DNA from: Scytalidium lignicola
Taxonomy: Eukaryota > Ascomycota > Leotiomycetes
Assembly: GCA_002812745.2 (NCBI GenBank)
Contig: NCSJ02000068.1
Span: forward strand, 1-64,000
Direction: 5' to 3'
Length of the DNA: 64,000 nucleotides
The notes under the pieces were generated by a model. It was not told where the DNA came from. It saw only the letters and a program-made list of their open reading frames with translations, and ran no database searches. Shown here piece after piece: positions 45,423 to 56,277 of this stretch (its first letter is position 1; each line of letters begins with the position of its first letter). The translations under genes were made by a program, and so were the position numbers.

Positions 45423-48031
45423 ATGATGGATAGTGAGGATGGGCAGTTCTTCATAAAGGTATTTTGCGGGAATTCGGATCGAATCCCATTTCTTCACCTT
45501 GCGCGTCTCTCATGCTAACGACTGTTGCGTCTCACTAGAACCTGGCCCACTTTGTGCGGACGCACGAAAAGGCACTTGCCAATGCTTTACAATTACGGAG
45601 ACAACAGACTGGTTCAAGCCCTGTGGGAGGATCAGGAACATCGTCCACCAGTGGCTCGTCCTCTTCATCCACCGCGAGTACCATCGCGGCCGCTCTCTCC
45701 CTCCCCTACCTGAGCTTTACCTCCCATAATATCAAGCCTGCCAAACTCGCCCTTACACCCCACCACCTCTTCTACCTGCTGTCTCGATTTGAAGACTTAG
45801 GCATTGCTGTTGGTCCTATGAATGTGCGTTTGGAAAATCTTCATGCCGATACCTCCGCCGCAAACTATGTGTCCTTCCTAGGCAAATCCCAACGTCCGAA
45901 AGGGCGTGAGGCCGATCGTGGCTCCATCCACTCCGTGTCTAGCATTAGAAGTGTCATGTCTGGAATGTCCTCCCTTTGGTCAGGCTTTGGTCTTGGTTCA
46001 GGTGGGTCTGCTGCGCGAACAGAAAAGCAGAGGGCCGCCATTGAGGCCGATTTGAAATACCTCTACTCCGCCTTCACCAAGATCCCATGTCTCCGGCTTG
46101 CCCAGGACCGTCGAGCCCGACTGATTGAAGGATACGAAGAGTTTCCTTTTGATAGTGCCGTTCCCCTAATTGCGTTCAAGAACCTCAGCGCTTTGGAAAT
46201 TAGTGGTATTGACTTCCGACAGTTTTATGGCTGGGATCGTATGGCTGACCAGCTGCGGAGCCTGACAATTAAACGAGCAAACCTCGATGATCCCATCGAC
46301 CTCCTCGTAAACATCGTACTTGATGATATGGACAAGCGACGCCGAAGGTCCTCCAAAGCCCAGTTGTCTCCCACCTCAACCACGGCCGCATGGGGAACTC
46401 CTTCCAGTCCTAAAAGGAGCCCGACCTTGCCTCATGCCGAACTTGTGAAATCTAACTCTGCCCCAGGATCGCCCGAGGACCATGCTACCCTGATGATGGA
46501 CGATGGTGATATCCAAGGAACCTCCTTAACCCGTTCAGGCTCTGATTTTGGCAAATCTCCCCCCAAAGGAAGGCCGCGAAGCAATTCCCCGGTTCGGCCA
46601 ACCAGCTCGCGAACCGGATCTGCCCATGGTCATCTAAGAAGCTCTTACAAGGTGAAAAGATCTGGCTCAGGTAGCTCTCACTCGAGCCTGTCGGATGGAT
46701 GGTATAACCCTCGTGGCAGTTCTTCCAATCTGCTGTCCGTGGGAGCTCTACCACCATCCAAGTGGAGATTTCTCAAACATCTCAGTATTGCTGATAATGG
46801 CTTAACATCTATTACAGCTGAAAGTCTGGCTCCCTTGGCCGATACTCTCCACTCTCTTGATCTCTCATCAAATCTTTTCGTCCAGATTCCCGATTGCCTA
46901 GCCAGTCTGACAGCATTGCGGGCTCTGAACCTAGCTACCTGCATGATTGATTCTCTTCATTCCTTGACGCGCAATCCTCTGCCAGCCATTACGGCGCTAA
47001 ACTTGAGGGCCAATAGGCTTACCTCCATTGCCGGTATAGAAAGACTCTACCCGCTAGAGCGACTTGATCTTAGAAACAATAAGATCACTGATCCTACTGA
47101 GCTCGCTAGGTTAACAGGCATCCCGGAGATCCGCGAGTTATGGGTGGCAGGCAATCCTTTCACCAAGACGCACAGCAACTACAGAGTTACAATATTCAAT
47201 CTTTTCAGGAAAACTCCCGGCTACACTGAGGATATCATTATCGATGGCTATGGACCAGGGTACTCAGAGCGGCGACAGTTGGTAGAACGCACACCAGAAA
47301 AGCCCAATGTCCCTGTTGTTAAACCAGCCCCGCCTGAGTATAGCATCGCTGCAGTAGATGTTAATAAGCCCATCATCGACTATCCTATCCAGAAAGAACC
47401 TGCAGTATTACGCAAGGAGCGGCCTCCACATTATACTACTACAAGCGAAATTAATACTAATTCTTTCCGGAAGAAAAGAGCATCCAAGCGAAGGATCGTT
47501 GACCTGTCTACTCCAGACGGTTCTCCCCAGAAAGTAAAACATGCTGTGAGATTCTCTGAGGAAGATAATCCCCCTCCACCACCTCCTCCACCTGCGCCTG
47601 CTAGTTCGGATAGTGGATATGGCATGAGTCCCGATCCTTCACCTAAAAGTGTTCCCTCATATGTGCCTTCACAGCCTCGCCATACCCAGAGTGAAGCAGA
47701 CATACCCCAAAGAAATACAACAGGCGTACTACTTCCATCACCACTTGAGTCTATGCCTTACCAACCTTCGGACGTGAAACAACCGCCGAAGGAAGCCCCG
47801 GATTGGAGCATGAGTGGCGAAATGTATCGCAAGAAAATTGAGGCCTTGCGAAATGAAGTTGGCAATGGTTGGCTCAGCGTGTTGAGCGAAGAAAATTGGG
47901 ATGCGCAGAAGCATCCGCAGTCACAGAATTACATGACTGGCGACTTTAGTCCTCCAAGTACGTTACTGCCAAGTCCTACTACTCGGGCGCACAGTCAGCA
48001 GTCTATACACAGTGGTCGCACACTAGGTTGA
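45423..48031 (+). CDS. Leucine-rich-repeat protein with disordered flanks
   Basis: Two exons, 45423-45458 (12 codons) and 45539-48031; 842 aa. The small first exon ends in FFIK and joins NLAHFVRTHEKALANALQ in phase, after a CTAAC branch site. The N-terminal 250 residues contain a conserved-looking segment (LSFTSHNIKPAKLALTPHHL, then YLLSRFEDLGI). Next is a Ser/Pro-rich disordered region. An LRR block lies at about 422-555 (LKHLSIADNGLTSI, LHSLDLSSNLFVQIP, LRALNLATCMIDSL, ITALNLRANRLTSI, LERLDLRNNKITD) with an LRR cap (ELWVAGNPFTKTHSNYR). The C-terminus is disordered with eight prolines near residue 689. It is a scaffold-type protein, reminiscent of nischarin-like fungal LRR proteins; exact role not known. 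Confidence 0.88.
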
Positions 48032-50814
48032 TGTGGACTAGCCGAACAATCTCTCTGGGTACCTTCGGGGTAGGAGATGTTCAAAAAAGAAATTGAAGTG
48101 AAAGAGAGACAGAGAGCGAGAGAAAGGAAAGAAGAATACGACAAAGGAGAGATCTTGTTGTCTGGATTTGGAGGCTCATTCCACCCCAAGCCTACCATTG
48201 TTGGTTGGTTATTTAGGAGGATTTCGTGTGATACCCGAATTTTATGAAAAGCTGGATGGTCTCATTGTGATGTGGCTCCTAGAATCTTCGTTCTGCAGCA
48301 TTTCTTCATTCTCATCCTGGGGTGTGTCGATTTCGGGTGTTTTTTCTCCCCTCCTCATCCTCATTTTATCATTGTCGTTGATTTTGTTCAGCATTGCATA
48401 GCGTTTGCGCGGGGAGGTCATCTGTTTTACGTTATTGTTATGCTATTGCGTTTCCAGTGCATCAGTGTCGCAGCATTATGGTTGGCTACTTTTTTTGTAA
48501 GCATTCTTCCTAGATTGTCTGGGTACAGCTTGTTAGCGGCTGCAACTCGGGATGCATTTGCGTCTGCGTTTGATCATTGTTTTCAAGGAGTATTAACTCC
48601 ATCTCTTCTTGTACGATATATGGGCTCTAAGGAGTGTTTTTGTTATGGGCGTTTGGCAGGGAGTTTTTTGGCATTTGTCCTAGTTGATTGCATTTGCTGG
48701 TGTGATGGTTGAGCTATTTTCCAAAGGGCGGCTCTAATGACATTTACGCTTTCCGTTCCGACATATCATGAGTTCTTCTGTTCTGTGCGTGCAGTGAAAT
48801 AAGCCAAGCTTTTGCAGTAATCAACAAGACATGCGTATATTATTGGCTTGATGCTGTCTTGATAGGGTAAAATATGTAGGGATGATGATGTCTTGCGCAG
48901 GGGAGAAGGGGAAAAAAGAAAGCAAGAAGGTCGGGTCACTGGAAAGGGTAAATCGTCATGAACCATGTTCCCGCATCCGTGTCGTAAAAACGTGGGGTCC
49001 AATTAATGGAAAGCAGTACTGTGCCACAGTCTGGGGAGGGCAGGAGGAGGTCATGGTTTAATCCCAACAAAGTCTGTTGCACCAAGTCCCTTCACTTCTC
49101 TCCTGCCGTAATGTCTCAATGCCGTGTGTATTATCCAGCAGAGAGATCTTTTTGCCGATACAAGCGTTTTGTGTGAAAGTATTCCAGAACACACACATCC
49201 CCCCGCCTATCTGTGTGCGAATTGCCACAATTCGAGAATTCCTTGCCGTTTTCCACGGTAGCACAAGGAGAGGGAAAAACTGGCAATAGCCCCTCAAGTG
49301 GGCCATCAACCACCACGGGGCTTGTTTTTTTTGGTTTGGTGTTAGCAGCAAAGAGATATTTCTGGAGATCTACTGTTGCAGGCCGTCCTCGGGCCCAATC
49401 ATCCGGCCCACGCCAGGGGTCTGGAAACTGCGACCAGGAGAGAAGGCGGTTCTGGCTCCCGTGGCCCAAGCGCTTAGCAGGTGGGAAGAGAGAGAGAGAA
49501 GAGCAAGAGAAAGAGGCGTGAGAAGAAAAGCTGAGAAGGCAGCAAGGGCCAAATTGTTGCAGAACTGTCACGCCCTTCCAGCCCTCCAAAGAGGCTGACA
49601 AACATTTGCACTGGAAAACAACAAAACTAGTACAGTAATTAAGAATAAAACACGATCAACTTAGCTTTTGACATTTGTGTATCACATCCCCTGACTTGAA
49701 GAAGAAGAAACGAAAGAAAAAAGCTCCCATACAAAGGCTGAGTGGGTGATCAGACACGCCCGACGACGGCCAATACGAGGGGCAGGTTGACCTGAGGAAT
49801 CTAAAACGGAGTGCTACCCCTTACGCGGCACTAAACCACTATTATCTGACGACACCTCGACACAAACGAAATTCCCGCTGCGCAGATTCTCTCTTTCCTC
49901 CTACACAATTCTCGATCTTGGCGACTTCGAGCAGCGACGAACATCTACACGGCGATTGCATTGCTCCCGACGACAGAGAAAAGAAAAAACCCTGACGTTC
50001 CAGACATACACGCTTCTGCCGACCTGCGAGAGAGACAGAGGCACCTTGGCGATAAACGAGCCGCGCTTGTTGAAAACACTTCAGAAATTCCGACGACCCG
50101 CGAATAACGACGACAACTTGCAGTCACAAAGTCTCAAGACCAACCAGCGACCAACTCCATCAAACGGACTCCTCGGCGACTATTAACGCAGATACGGCGA
50201 TCTAACTGCCTTCTTCAACCAACTGCAAATTTTTGCAATCCCGACGAATTCGCGACTCTATCTCGCGTTCCCCTTGCGGCTTTTTTTAAACCACCCTAGT
50301 GAGGATCTGAGCCTTACAACTTGACGACTGCCTGTGAACCTTGCATCGATCCAGATCACGAACCAAACCCGTCTCTTGCAGGCTTTCCACCCCGACGCAG
50401 CTTTCTCTCGAAAGCTTTTATTGAGGACGATATCACTTCATTGTAGGTTTTAACACAAAAAACCCTTCTTCCACCAAATCCGCAAAGGNAAAAAAAAGGT
50501 TGCTTGTTTTTTCGAGGCTTCAGTGTGGAGAGAGGCACCCCGCCAGCCCCCCAGCAGTTGCCCATCTCGTTGTGAATCCTAAGCTTTTGCCCACACATCA
50601 CCCTTGTCCATCTGGCTAATTCAAAGAAACGCGTATCAGATCGAAGTGTATCACGACCCTCTACCCCCCCAAAAGTGAACTCGATCTAAGGAGCTAATCA
50701 TCACCCAACCCTCAACATATTGCGGAAACCCAAAAGCTTCACGTCTCAGCGCTTTTTAATTCCCCCCACCCCTTCTCACGAGAGGCACAAAAGAGAAAGA
50801 GAGAGAAGAGAGCT
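48032..50814. other. Long intergenic region upstream of the PP1 gene
   Basis: This 2.8 kb stretch holds the 3' UTR of the LRR gene and a promoter and leader for the phosphatase gene. Frames up to 156 codons exist but look random. One N (50489) precedes an A-run. The last 900 bp is rich in CA and C-runs and ends in a GAGAGAGAAG purine stretch just before the start codon, typical of a highly expressed fungal gene leader. Confidence 0.5.
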
Positions 50815-52067
50815 ATGGCGGATCAGAATGACGTAGATCTCGATTCCATCATCGACAGATTGTTGGAAGTTCGAGGCAGTCGACCTGGAAAACAAGTCCA
50901 GCTCCTAGAAGCCGAGATCCGTTATCTTTGCACCAAGTCCCGCGAGATTTTCATTTCTCAGCCCATCTTACTGGAGCTTGAGGCTCCTATCAAGGTACGT
51001 GCTGGGGTTGAGATTTGTTTTTAGCCACCTGGTGTACAAAAAAATGGTTCTCAGCTGATTCACCCAAACCCCATCAGATCTGCGGTGATATCCACGGTCA
51101 ATACTATGATCTTCTACGTTTGTTCGAGTACGGTGGTTTTCCTCCAGAGGCCAACTACCTCTTCCTAGGAGACTACGTTGACAGAGGTAAACAATCATTG
51201 GAGACCATCTGCCTACTCCTCGCGTACAAGATCAAGTACCCCGAAAACTTCTTCATCTTGCGCGGCAACCACGAATGCGCTTCTATCAACCGTATCTATG
51301 GCTTCTACGACGAGTGCAAGAGACGTTATAACATCAAGCTATGGAAAACATTCACGGATTGCTTCAACTGCTTGCCAATTGCAGCAATCATCGATGAGAA
51401 GATCTTCACAATGCATGGTGGTTTGAGTCCTGACTTGAACTCCATGGAGCAGATCCGCCGTGTTATGCGCCCAACTGACGTAAGCTCCCCCCTCGTTTTT
51501 GATGATTTATTTTTTTGGATGTGTCTGTTTTCGTTCTCCTGCTAGCTCTCTATGTGCCGGGGACGGCCAGAGCTCTTTGCTGATAATGACAGATTCCTGA
51601 CTGTGGTCTCCTCTGCGATCTTCTCTGGTCAGATCCAGACAAGGACATCACAGGTTGGAGCGAAAACGACCGAGGTGTTTCCTTCACATTCGGACCCGAC
51701 GTGGTCTCTCGATTCCTACAAAAGCATGACATGGACTTGATTTGCCGCGCTCATCAGGTTGTAGAGGATGGTTACGAGTTTTTCTCGAAGCGGCAGTTGG
51801 TTACGCTCTTCAGTGCACCCAACTACTGTGGAGAGTTTGACAATGCCGGAGCAATGATGAGCGTTGATGAGAGTTTATTGTGCTCATTCCAGGTTAGTTT
51901 ATGCCGCTCCCATCCCCCTTCCTATTTTCACACAAAGGAATCTCTTTGCTAATGAGTTTTCTTTCTCAAATCAGATCCTGAAACCAGCGGAAAAGAAACA
52001 AAAGTACGTTTACGGTGGTCTGGGTGCCAGCAGGCCTGTTACTCCTCCGAGGAAGGGCAAGAAATAG
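50815..52067 (+). CDS. GLC7: Serine/threonine protein phosphatase PP1 catalytic subunit
   Basis: Four exons, 50815-50994, 51078-51479, 51593-51892 and 51975-52067; 324 aa, exactly the PP1 length. All metal and catalytic motifs are present at standard PP1 numbering: GDIHG (Asp64, His66), GDYVDRG (Asp92), RGNHE (Asn124, His125), then [20 protein letters not shown], and [14 protein letters not shown]. The C-terminus ends in [11 protein letters not shown] with the TPPR phospho-site that inhibits PP1 in other species. PP1 (bimG in Aspergillus, Glc7 in yeast) acts in mitosis, glycogen and many other pathways through targeting subunits. The residue after RPTD at the exon 2/3 joint is Ile instead of the more common Val. 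Confidence 0.98.
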
Positions 52068-53640
52068 TTGAACAATTACGAACTTCCTTGTGTATAGCAG
52101 GTTCGGCCGCAGATAAACATGAATTGTCCCCCGATTTCCCCTCCTCGAGCGCCTTCGACAAAAAAACTCAGCACTCTCCCGGCGCGTCCTCGAAACCCCC
52201 CGATCTTCTTTGCCCGCATGCTCTACGATCGTCCCCGAATTTTAACGGCTCCCTCCGAAACCCCTCTTCGACTATTCAATTCCTCCACCAGCTTCAGTTA
52301 CCACGCATTTCTCTTGCCGTGTGCATTTTATATTTTACGCTTTTGCAAAACTCCCCTAACTCAATACACGTAATCCTTAAATTTGCACACAGCTTTAACT
52401 TGTTCTTTCTTTCTTTTTTGTTTTCCCCTAGAAAATCTTTCCCTCTTACGAATTATTTCAAGTCAAAAGGCCAATCCAACGAAATGCCAACAAACCATTA
52501 ACGCCCCCAAAATTTTCGAACGAGAAAACTTTCTAATTTAAAGCAAGAGCAAGCAAAGCAAAAGCAGATTCGAAAACAAAGACCAGAACAGACAAGACAA
52601 AACAAAAGATTTTCAGAGAAATTAAAGACGGTTTTTATGGCGAGAGAGATGCTTTCCCGGACGGAGGGGGGTTTTTTAACGCAAGCTTTGGGTTTGGTTG
52701 TTGGGCTTTGATTTCTTGCGTGCGTGCCACCTTTGAAAAAATTACGAACGAAAGGGAGGGATTTGGAGAGGGGGCAAATTTTCTATCATCATAAACTCTC
52801 TTACCTGTGTTTTATTAATGGGTTTACGGGGATTATGGGTTTCGTCGGCCGGCCGGGTGAAGGTGCTGTTTTTTTCTTTGTTGTCGTCGAAGAGAAAATG
52901 TGCCTAACCCGGGTCTCTTTATCGCGTCCCGTGTGTGTCCGTGTGTGTTGCTTTTATGTGGTCGACTTGACTTGACTCTTGACTGACTGGCNTGTTTTTT
53001 GTCTTTTGGCTGCTTGTTTTTTTCTTCTCCGAAGCGGAGGGTTTGTTGGGGGGAAGTTGATAAACGAAGGGAAAGGGGCTGCTGGGAAAGGAAGGAATGG
53101 AGGGGGTTTGTGTACCAACTTTGATGATGACTTTGATCACTGACTCCCTACGTCCTTTTCTTCCTGTCGTCTCCTGATGGGTCTCTGTGAATGTTTTCTT
53201 CTCTGTGATGATGACGACGGGTGGGTTACGATTGATTGACTCATTGACTGATCGACTACCTGAATGAATGAATGACTGGCTCTCTGGATCGCTCTCTCTC
53301 TCCTTGCTGCCTTCTGCCTCAGATCGGCGGGGGTTTACTGACACTAGAACTCTGGTTATGACATGGCTGAGACGAATTGACTTCCTAGCTATGATGAGTA
53401 TACCCGTGTGTGTGTATATGTGTGTGTTATGTGACACTGTCTTTTAACTGGTCTTGAAGATTTTGCGCTTCCATTTAAATCATTCCCCCGCAAGGACCTC
53501 AATTCCCTTCTCCTCACTTTCATCATCATCATCGTAAAAAATAATAGTAACTCAGAGTAATCACTTCCCAACCCTTTTTTCATGTTCCTAAACCTTCCCT
53601 CCCTGTCTCTAAATAATTAATCAACATTCCTTCCTCCTCA
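52068..53640. other. Spacer between convergent PP1 and SelW-like genes
   Basis: The 1573 bp lies between the two stop codons and contains both 3' UTRs. It has long A- and T-rich runs, GACT/GAAT short repeats around 53225-53280, a TG tract near 53410, and one N (52992). No gene. Confidence 0.5.
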
Positions 53641-54841
53641 TCATCCACAATCCTCACAAATATCTTCTGCCTCACAAATATCTTCTAGCGAAGGCGAAGA
53701 CTCTTTATTCTTCCCTCCCTTCGAATCATTCCCACTCCTATTTCCATTTCCATTCCCCTTCGCTCCTTCGGGAATTACCTCCCTGGCCGCAAGCGCTGAA
53801 GCTCCTAGCACCGGCGTGGAAGTAGGTGTATCTGCTAAATGCGCAGCTGAAGCCGCGGCTCTTACTGCGTGGGGGAAGAAGTCATTGGAGGTAGATGATG
53901 GGGGAGGTCCTCCTGTTGCTGTTGTTGTTGCTGATGCTTGTGATCGTGGTGGTGGTGGTGTGGCGGAAGAGAAGGTTGCTGCTGTTGAGATGGATTGTCT
54001 TTTTTGAGGCTGAGTTTGTTGTTCTTGCTGCTGCTGCTGCTGCCGCTTGTTGTTGTTGTTGTTCTTGTTGTGTCTGTCTACGTGGCCTAGGTCCCGGGTT
54101 GGGTCGATGATGTCTCTTATTCGGCGCTTGAGTTCTTTGGTTTCTTGGAGGAGTTAGTTATTGGAGAACAGAGAGGTTTCTTTTTATTTCTTCCTTCTTT
54201 TTAAGTCGAAAAGATGTAGATGCTGGAAGTATAATAAAAGAGGAAAGGGATGGAGGGAACAGGATGAGGAATGTGGAGGGAAAAGACATACCCGGAAACC
54301 CGCCTTCTGCCTTCCGGTCCCATATAAGATGTCTCTGGATTGTTATTGGTCCACCGGCGGCGTTGGAAGCTTCGCTGCCATGGTAGAGCGTTACGATGAA
54401 CGTACCGCCCGTTGAGGGTTGGAGTGCTACTTCGCCCAAGGCGGTGTTGAATGTGGAAAGGAGTTCTTGGGCAAACTGCCAATTGAAAAAGAAGTCAGAA
54501 GGAAAGAGGTTAATTGATATACATATGAACTTTAATTTGTAATGCTAACTAGAGAAGCAAGACCAATATCCCGTCTTTCAGCTTTTTCATAGGATATGTC
54601 ATATCACGTGCCGCTGAAGACAACTCTTCGAGTCTGGATAGAAAACGGGACTATTTAAATAAAACATGATTCCATAGAGTGAGACTCGAGCAAAGAGAAG
54701 TATTCATCTCGACTATTGATTTAAGAAATTTTCGAGAATACTCACATATGCAGCACGAAGCATCCATTTGCATTGAGTGCAGAACTGAATAGTTACGCGG
54801 GGCAGTGGCGCTTGGACATTGTTCCCTGGTGAATCCGCCAT
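53641..54841 (-). CDS. SelW/Rdx-family thioredoxin-like protein with low-complexity tail
   Basis: Three exons on the minus strand, 54841-54746, 54475-54292 and 54143-53641; 783 nt, 260 aa. The first 115 residues form the Rdx (SelT/SelW/SelH) domain: PRVTIQFCTQCKWMLRAAY with the redox motif Cys21-x-x-Cys24 (the selenocysteine of animal SelW is a cysteine here), then FAQELLSTFNTALGEVALQP, STGGTFIVTLYH, IWDRKAEGGFPETKELKRR and IRDIIDPTRDLGHVDRH. After that comes a tail of about 145 residues with Asn and Gln runs, Ala/Ser/Thr/Pro stretches and GNGNGNRSGN. It ends with a duplicated EDICE motif and ICEDCG. The domain probably acts as a small thiol oxidoreductase; the tail's role is unknown. The first intron (270 nt) is long for this window. 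Confidence 0.88.
53650..53685 (-). repeat. 15-nt direct repeat encoding EDICE twice
   Basis: GAAGATATTTGTGAG occurs twice, separated by GCA, in the last codons of the SelW-like gene. It duplicates a Cys-containing acidic peptide. Confidence 0.85.
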
Positions 54842-55432
54842 TCCTCAGTATGGTCTTTTGCTTTTCGGTTGTTTAAGTAGATTGTTGTCTGATTGTGTTT
54901 ATTTTCTTTTTGGGATGAAGAATTGATCTTCTAGAGATAGCCTTTTTTTTTATTTTACTGGAGAGTCCTTAAATCTGAATGAGCAAGATTTTTGGATGGA
55001 AGTATCAAATGCCGTCGGACCCAGCAGCTTTGTCATCGGATGTTTTCTGGGCCCTTTCCTCGCTTGTGGAGGGCCGTGAAATTGCGGGTTTTTGGCTTGG
55101 TTAGGTATCAGCATGAATGACCATCCCATCTCTGGACGCGTTCATTACAATATCGCAAAAGGGGGGATTTTTTAAAGACACCATATAATATTTCGGATCA
55201 AATCTAGCTAAGACAGAATAGCAAATCTCCAAAGAATAACCATTCATAAACCTAACATATACACATTAAGAGCTAATACAAAATAAAAATTACATGCTCT
55301 GGCCTAAGCCTTGCAAGCTTAAGTGAGAATCCCAGCTGAGGATTCTCTGCTTGGAAGAGGTGGTTTATGAAAAATTCTGTCTGTCCTGAACGCCGGCGAA
55401 CTCCCAAGTCTTCTTTTTGTGGTGTGCTCCTC
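54842..55432. other. Spacer upstream of the SelW-like gene
   Basis: The 591 bp holds the promoter of the SelW-like gene and the 3' UTR of the G-gamma gene. No gene or repeat of note. Confidence 0.45.
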
Positions 55433-55778
55433 CTACATCACGACACAGCATCCGCCGCTCTGTTGTGGTGCATAGGGGTCATCCTTCTTGTCGACTGTGC
55501 CCCAAACTGACGGTACCATGAAATCTTTTGTGCTGCTGGTGTACGCAATGATGCTGTTTATTGTGTATTAGCAATCGCATGTGGGGAACATCGTAGATAC
55601 TTGAAGGGACCAACCTTTTTGCGGCTTGTGAAACGGGAATTCGCTCGCGCTCGAGGTCTTCGCGCAGACGGCTGTTTAATTCGGTGAGACGGCGCAACTT
55701 GAGATCAGCCATTGACTGTTTGTTCTTCTTGATCTGGCTTGGGTCGCCGACATCGCGGGAAGCATATCCTGAAGGCAT
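55433..55778 (-). CDS. Heterotrimeric G-protein gamma subunit
   Basis: Two exons on the minus strand, 55778-55615 and 55553-55433; 94 aa, the standard fungal G-gamma length. The sequence has SRDVGDPSQIKKNKQSMADL, LRRLTELNSRLREDLERERI (the coiled-coil that pairs with G-beta), and ends SGGCCVVM, a CaaX box with Cys91 for farnesylation and a neighbouring Cys90 for palmitoylation. It forms G-beta-gamma with the single fungal G-beta and signals at the plasma membrane in pheromone, development and nutrient pathways. The second exon carries the lipidation signal and would be missed by single-exon ORF calling. Confidence 0.96.
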
Positions 55779-56277
55779 CGCGAAAGAGTGTAGCGGTTGT
55801 CGAGTTGAAGCAGTCCCGGGCCTCCTTATTAATCTAACCGGGTGGACACCTGACTTAGCACAGGCTCGAGGGGACAGTATCGATCGTTCTTACCACCGGA
55901 ATATATTCCAGAAAACCTTCAATTGGATGAAGAAGATCTTGCGACGGTCCTCCACGATGAATTTGGGAACGACTGGAGGTTTGTTGCTCGAGGGGGGTGA
56001 ATGAGAGATTATTGGGGTCGCGCGAAGGGAATCGGCTACCCGTTCTGTCCCCTTATTATTCCACATTGCGCCTAGCTTGTCATGAGATTTAAGCGAATCC
56101 TGACCAACGCCAAAGTACGCACACATCGGAAATTCACATCATCACGAACGTCGCAACCCCTCCAGCCGCTGACTCCAGCCCGCAACAGAATCATCGGATC
56201 TGAAGGGTCACGATTAATATACCAGCAGGAGTCACTAGGAATTTAATCAATCCCGCCGGCAGAGGAGCTTGCCCAGC
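55779..56277. other. Divergent promoter of the G-gamma and eIF3a genes
   Basis: The 499 bp between the two divergent start codons holds both promoters. No other feature is visible. Confidence 0.45.

Noticed and set aside
45459..45538. tRNA-like T-arm (GGATCGAATCC)
   Set aside because: It lies in the 80-nt intron of the LRR gene, with no room for a tRNA and no matching acceptor or D-arm.
48272..48712. 146-codon Phe/Cys-rich plus ORF after the LRR gene
   Set aside because: Located in the 3' region of the LRR gene with T-rich composition; no recognisable protein features.
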